DNA of 8,083 bases from JAFMIT01 sp044341215 (GTDB lineage: Bacteria > Actinomycetota > Actinomycetes > S36-B12 > UBA5976), in the NCBI GenBank assembly GCA_044341215.1, contig JBIISC010000041.1:1-8083 (forward strand). The letters run 5' to 3'. The position numbers and the translations under genes were made by a program. This document shows, one piece after another, positions 4,864 to 8,083 of the stretch (positions are counted from its first letter, which is position 1; every line of letters begins with the position of its first letter). Under the pieces are notes generated by a model. That model did no database searches. It saw nothing but the letters and a program-made list of their open reading frames with translations, and had not been told where the DNA came from.

Positions 4864-6627
4864 TTGCCTCGGCCACTTTCCAAAGTGCTCATCGCTAACC
4901 GCGGTGAAATCGCAGTTCGCGTTATTCGCGCCTGTAAAGATGCGGGCCTAACGTCGGTTGCAGTTTATGCAGACCCAGATCGTGATGCCCTGCACGTAAC
5001 AATGGCTGATGAATCTTTTGCACTAAACGGATCCACCGCCGCTGAAACTTATTTGGTTATCGAAAAACTTATTGATATCGCACATCGAAGTGGTGCAGAT
5101 TCAGTTCACCCAGGTTATGGCTTTCTAAGCGAGAACGCAGATTTTGCTCAAGCCGTAATTGATGCTGGCCTAACTTGGATTGGCCCATCACCTGATGCTA
5201 TTCGCGCCCTTGGCGACAAAGTTTCTGCAAGACATATCGCGGCAAGGGCTGGTGCACCACAAGTTCCAGGAACAGCAGACCCAGTTCAAAATGCAGATGA
5301 AGTTGTTTCTTTCGCCCAGCAACACGGATTACCAATTGCAATCAAAGCTGCATTCGGTGGTGGTGGTCGCGGTTTGAAAGTTGCCCGCACGATTGAAGAA
5401 ATCCCAGAACTTTTTGATTCAGCAGTTCGCGAAGCAGTTGCAGCATTCGGTCGTGGAGAATGTTTCGTCGAACGCTATCTAGATAAACCGCGTCACGTTG
5501 AAACTCAATGCCTTGCAGATATGTATGGAAATGTTGTGGTCGTATCGACTCGCGATTGTTCATTACAACGTCGTCACCAAAAGCTTGTTGAAGAAGCTCC
5601 GGCTCCTTTCCTAGCTGACTGGCAAATCGATCAGCTCTATAACTCTTCAAAGGCAATATTGCGTGAAGCCGGTTATGTTGGAGCTGGAACTTGCGAATTC
5701 TTAATTGGCACCGATGGAACTATTTCCTTCCTAGAAGTAAATACACGCCTTCAAGTTGAACACCCAGTATCTGAAGAAGTAACCGGCATTGACTTGGTGC
5801 GCGAAATGTTTCGGATCGCAGCTGGCGAAGCCCTTGGTTACGCAGATCCAGCAGTACGCGGACACTCACTTGAATTTCGCATCAATGGCGAAGATCCAGG
5901 TCGCAATTTCCTACCAGCCCCTGGCCGCTTAGACACATTCATTTTGCCTGAAGGACCGGGTGTTCGCGTGGACACTGGTTTCAAGCAAGGTGATGAAATT
6001 GGTGGAAACTTTGATTCACTGCTTGCAAAAATCATCATCACTGGTGCAACTCGCATGCAAGCAATTGAACGTGCCCGAAGAGCTTTGAAAGAATTTAAAG
6101 TTGAAGGAATCGCAACTGCAACGACTTTCCACGAAGTAGTAGTCAACGAACCAGATTTCATCGCCGCAGATGGAAACTTCAAAGTTCACACCCGCTGGAT
6201 TGAAACTGAATTCAACAATGAAATCCCTCCATACTCAGGTGACAGCTCAAATATTGGTGACAATCCAGATCGCGATTCAATTGTTTTCGAAATTGATGGC
6301 AAACGAGTTGAAGTAACTATGCCAGCGAACTTCGGTGTTCCAACTGGAATTGTTACCAAGCCTTCAAGCCCAGGGCCTAAGCGCACCGCAAAGAAGAGTG
6401 GACCAACCGCTGCCGGTGATGCACTCACTTCACCAATGCAAGGCACGGTCGTGAAAATTGCAGTTAACGAAGGCCAACATGTTGAACAAGGCGAACTTGT
6501 TGTAGTACTTGAAGCGATGAAAATGGAACAACCATTAATCGCTCATAAATCTGGTGTCATCACTAGATTGCAAGTAACTGTCGGTGCAACCATTGCTAAT
6601 GGCGGCACTCTTTGCGAAATTAAGTAA
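4864..6627 (+). CDS. accA: Acyl-CoA carboxylase alpha subunit (biotin carboxylase plus biotin carrier protein)
   Basis: The alpha chain carboxylates its own biotin with ATP and bicarbonate, then delivers CO2 to the AccD active site. It is 587 aa, normal for actinobacterial AccA/PccA chains. The order is biotin carboxylase N-domain (about 6-115, K-V-L-I-A-N-R-G-E-I), ATP-grasp (about 119-320) with Lys161 and glycine loop G-G-G-G-R-G (165-170), E-V-N-T-R-L-Q-V-E-H-P-V (291-302) carrying metal and catalytic residues, C-domain (about 335-446), a Pro/Lys/Ser-rich linker (about 495-518), and a biotinyl domain (519-587) with E-A-M-K-M and biotin acceptor Lys553. The start is TTG 4864 with AGGAG upstream. 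birA, accD and accE lie just upstream, so a complete carboxylase plus its ligase are encoded together. The genes between maf and accA in mycobacteria (sseA, Rv3284) are absent. The gamma-glutamylcyclotransferase-like gene follows after 6 nt. Confidence 0.97.
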   Translation: MPRPLSKVLIANRGEIAVRVIRACKDAGLTSVAVYADPDRDALHVTMADESFALNGSTAAETYLVIEKLIDIAHRSGADSVHPGYGFLSENADFAQAVIDAGLTWIGPSPDAIRALGDKVSARHIAARAGAPQVPGTADPVQNADEVVSFAQQHGLPIAIKAAFGGGGRGLKVARTIEEIPELFDSAVREAVAAFGRGECFVERYLDKPRHVETQCLADMYGNVVVVSTRDCSLQRRHQKLVEEAPAPFLADWQIDQLYNSSKAILREAGYVGAGTCEFLIGTDGTISFLEVNTRLQVEHPVSEEVTGIDLVREMFRIAAGEALGYADPAVRGHSLEFRINGEDPGRNFLPAPGRLDTFILPEGPGVRVDTGFKQGDEIGGNFDSLLAKIIITGATRMQAIERARRALKEFKVEGIATATTFHEVVVNEPDFIAADGNFKVHTRWIETEFNNEIPPYSGDSSNIGDNPDRDSIVFEIDGKRVEVTMPANFGVPTGIVTKPSSPGPKRTAKKSGPTAAGDALTSPMQGTVVKIAVNEGQHVEQGELVVVLEAMKMEQPLIAHKSGVITRLQVTVGATIANGGTLCEIK

Positions 6628-6633
6628 GCCAAA

Positions 6634-7092
6634 ATGGCGATTTACGCAGCTTATGGATCGAACTTAAATCCAAAACGCATGCTTGAACTCGCACCACATT
6701 CACCATTGATTGGCCCAGGTTGGCTTTCAGGTTGGCGCCTCACCTTCGGCGGAGCTGACCTTGGTTGGGAATGTGCTTTACCAACAATTGTTGAAGACCC
6801 GAGTCACCAAGTTTTTGTAATGCTTTATGCCCTTACTGAAAGTGATGAGAAGAATCTAAATTCAGCTGAAGGTTTTGATCTTGGTTACTACACCAAAATC
6901 AGAGTTCGGGTTTCTACTTTAGAGAAAGATGAAACTGCTTGGATTTATGTGGTGCAAGGATATGAAGATGGTTTGCCACTTAAGAAATATGTGGAAGACA
7001 TCATCAATGCCGCCACAATTGCTGGTGCGCCACACGACTACATCGAAAACCTTCGCAATCGAGTTGTAATTGATTCTGATGAAGATAACTGA
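6634..7092 (+). CDS. Gamma-glutamylcyclotransferase-like protein
   Basis: A 152-aa protein of the GGCT/AIG2-like fold, in which known members cyclise gamma-glutamyl amines or peptides to 5-oxoproline. The substrate is not predictable here. Evidence is the N-terminal substrate-loop motif Y-A-A-Y-G-S-N-L (4-11), the segment N-S-A-E-G (76-80) with Glu79 placed like the family's catalytic acid, and the following aromatic pair Tyr85-Tyr86. Length is typical for the small single-domain group. The C-terminus is acidic (D-S-D-E-D-N). It begins 6 nt after accA with no visible Shine-Dalgarno, so it is probably translated by coupling, and its last 14 nt overlap the next gene. An operon with accA and the mutase gene is likely, though no functional link is evident. 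Confidence 0.8.
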   Translation: MAIYAAYGSNLNPKRMLELAPHSPLIGPGWLSGWRLTFGGADLGWECALPTIVEDPSHQVFVMLYALTESDEKNLNSAEGFDLGYYTKIRVRVSTLEKDETAWIYVVQGYEDGLPLKKYVEDIINAATIAGAPHDYIENLRNRVVIDSDEDN

Positions 7093-8083
7093 AGAGCTAA
7101 TCGAGCAAGTTAAATTCTGGATTGCAGATGATCCAGATGAATCCACTGCTGCACTTGCGCAAGAAAATCTAGAAAAAGCAATTGCCGGCAACGAGCAAAC
7201 TGCGTTAGAAAACCTGCAGACATGGTTCGGCCCATTCATTCAATTCGGCACTGCTGGATTACGTGGACCAATTGCGCCGGGACCATCATGTATGAATCGT
7301 GCGGTTGTCAGTCGTGCAGCTGCTGGTTTTGTGGCCTACCTAAAACAAAACAACGCTAAGCGCATTGTGGTTGGCTTCGATGCCCGGCATAAATCCCTTG
7401 ACTTTGCACTTGACACAGTTGCGATTGCTAGTGGCGCAGGTTTAGAAGCAATTTTGCTTCCACGACCTCTTCCAACTCCGATTCTGGCTTTCGCAGTGAA
7501 CTACTTCAAAGCCGATGGCGCAGTGATGGTTACCGCATCTCACAATCCGGCTGCGGATAATGGTTACAAAGTTTTCCTAGGAAACGGCTGCCAAATAATT
7601 CCGCCAACCGATACCGAAATTTCAGATCTAATCGGACAAGTTCAATCAGTTTCGAGTATTCCACTTGGCGACTCTTGGTATACGAGCGACGACGATGTGG
7701 TCGATGCCTACCTAGCAACTTGTGAAGCAGTGGTCGACAAGTCAGTCTCTCGCGACATCACAATTGCGTCCACGTCACTCCACGGAGTTGGCCACGAGAC
7801 TTGGTTGAGCGCTTGCCACAAAGTCGGCTTCAAAAATGTTCACGTCGTGCAAAGCCAAGCAATCCCCGATCCTGATTTTCCTAACGTGCCATTTCCAAAT
7901 CCGGAGGAAGCTGGCGCTTGCGATTTGTTACTTGAACTTGCAAAACAAACAAATGCCGATATTGCAATTGCACACGATCCGGATGCCGACCGTTGCGCAG
8001 CTGGCATATTGGAAAATGACATATGGCGACTTCTAACCGGAGACGAACTTGGCGGCTGCCTGGCTTGGTGGGAATTCGAACGG
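7079..8083 (+). CDS. Phosphomannomutase/phosphoglucomutase (alpha-D-phosphohexomutase), C-terminus cut by window edge
   Basis: The enzyme interconverts hexose 1- and 6-phosphates by a phosphoserine relay. Products such as mannose-1-P or glucose-1-P feed glycan, glycogen or nucleotide-sugar synthesis; the preferred sugar is not certain. The first 335 codons are present. Seen are the substrate-entry motif F-G-T-A-G-L-R-G (about 59-66), the phosphoserine loop T-A-S-H-N-P (Ser154 at 7538-7540), and the Mg-binding loop D-P-D-A-D-R (300-305). The sugar-binding and phosphate-binding domains lie past the right edge; relatives are about 540-560 aa. The N-terminus (long lead helix, then F-W-I-A-D-D-P-D) resembles actinobacterial PmmB and PGM2-type mutases. 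ATG 7079 lies within the preceding gene, overlapping its stop by 14 nt, with no clear Shine-Dalgarno; coupling is likely. pmmB is a reasonable name but the sugar specificity is unproven. Confidence 0.93.
   Translation, partial: MKITEELIEQVKFWIADDPDESTAALAQENLEKAIAGNEQTALENLQTWFGPFIQFGTAGLRGPIAPGPSCMNRAVVSRAAAGFVAYLKQNNAKRIVVGFDARHKSLDFALDTVAIASGAGLEAILLPRPLPTPILAFAVNYFKADGAVMVTASHNPAADNGYKVFLGNGCQIIPPTDTEISDLIGQVQSVSSIPLGDSWYTSDDDVVDAYLATCEAVVDKSVSRDITIASTSLHGVGHETWLSACHKVGFKNVHVVQSQAIPDPDFPNVPFPNPEEAGACDLLLELAKQTNADIAIAHDPDADRCAAGILENDIWRLLTGDELGGCLAWWEFER

Noticed and set aside
5342..6446. Antisense open frames within accA
   Set aside because: They show no recognisable domain or ribosome binding site, and are expected by-products of the codon pattern in a strongly conserved coding region.

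Overview
The window looks like a chromosomal core region of a low-GC actinobacterium. I estimate roughly 40-53% G+C by eye. The gene order purK-(GtrA)-birA-accD-accE-maf-accA matches, as I recall it, the Mycobacterium tuberculosis order Rv3276c-Rv3277-Rv3279c-Rv3280 (accD5)-Rv3281 (accE5)-Rv3282 (Maf)-Rv3285 (accA3). An acyl-CoA carboxylase epsilon subunit is itself an actinobacterial hallmark. The low GC, compact spacing and the absence of the genes that sit between birA and gtrA and between maf and accA in mycobacteria fit a streamlined freshwater actinobacterium (Nanopelagicales/acI-like). That placement is inference; no rRNA marker is present.

Layout. Positions 1-889 (minus) hold the N-terminal three quarters of purK, running off the left edge. 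It diverges from a small GtrA-like membrane protein gene (941-1375, plus). A 110-bp AT-rich spacer with short direct repeats separates gtrA from the convergent birA (1486-2274, minus). birA diverges across only 37 bp from accD (2312-3904, plus). accE (3901-4158) and maf (4158-4781) follow with 4-nt and 1-nt overlaps, so these three genes look translationally coupled. After an 82-bp gap comes accA (4864-6627), then a gamma-glutamylcyclotransferase-like gene (6634-7092), then a phosphohexomutase gene (7079 to beyond the right edge), again tightly packed.

Function. accA (biotin carboxylase plus biotin carrier), accD (carboxyltransferase) and accE (epsilon) form an acyl-CoA carboxylase that makes malonyl-CoA and/or methylmalonyl-CoA. 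BirA is the ligase expected to attach biotin to Lys553 of AccA. PurK belongs to purine synthesis, Maf to nucleotide-pool or division housekeeping, and the mutase to sugar-phosphate and cell-envelope precursor supply.

I found no new system: no mobile element, CRISPR array, RNA gene or defence module. The observations of most interest are a possible shared bidirectional -10 element between birA and accD, a recurring TANNNT-N6/7-GTG arrangement suggesting leaderless mRNAs, a Leu at the carboxylase specificity position, a 15-nt coding repeat at the start of accE, a changed residue in the BirA biotin loop, and a locally GC-rich tract across the maf/accA junction.
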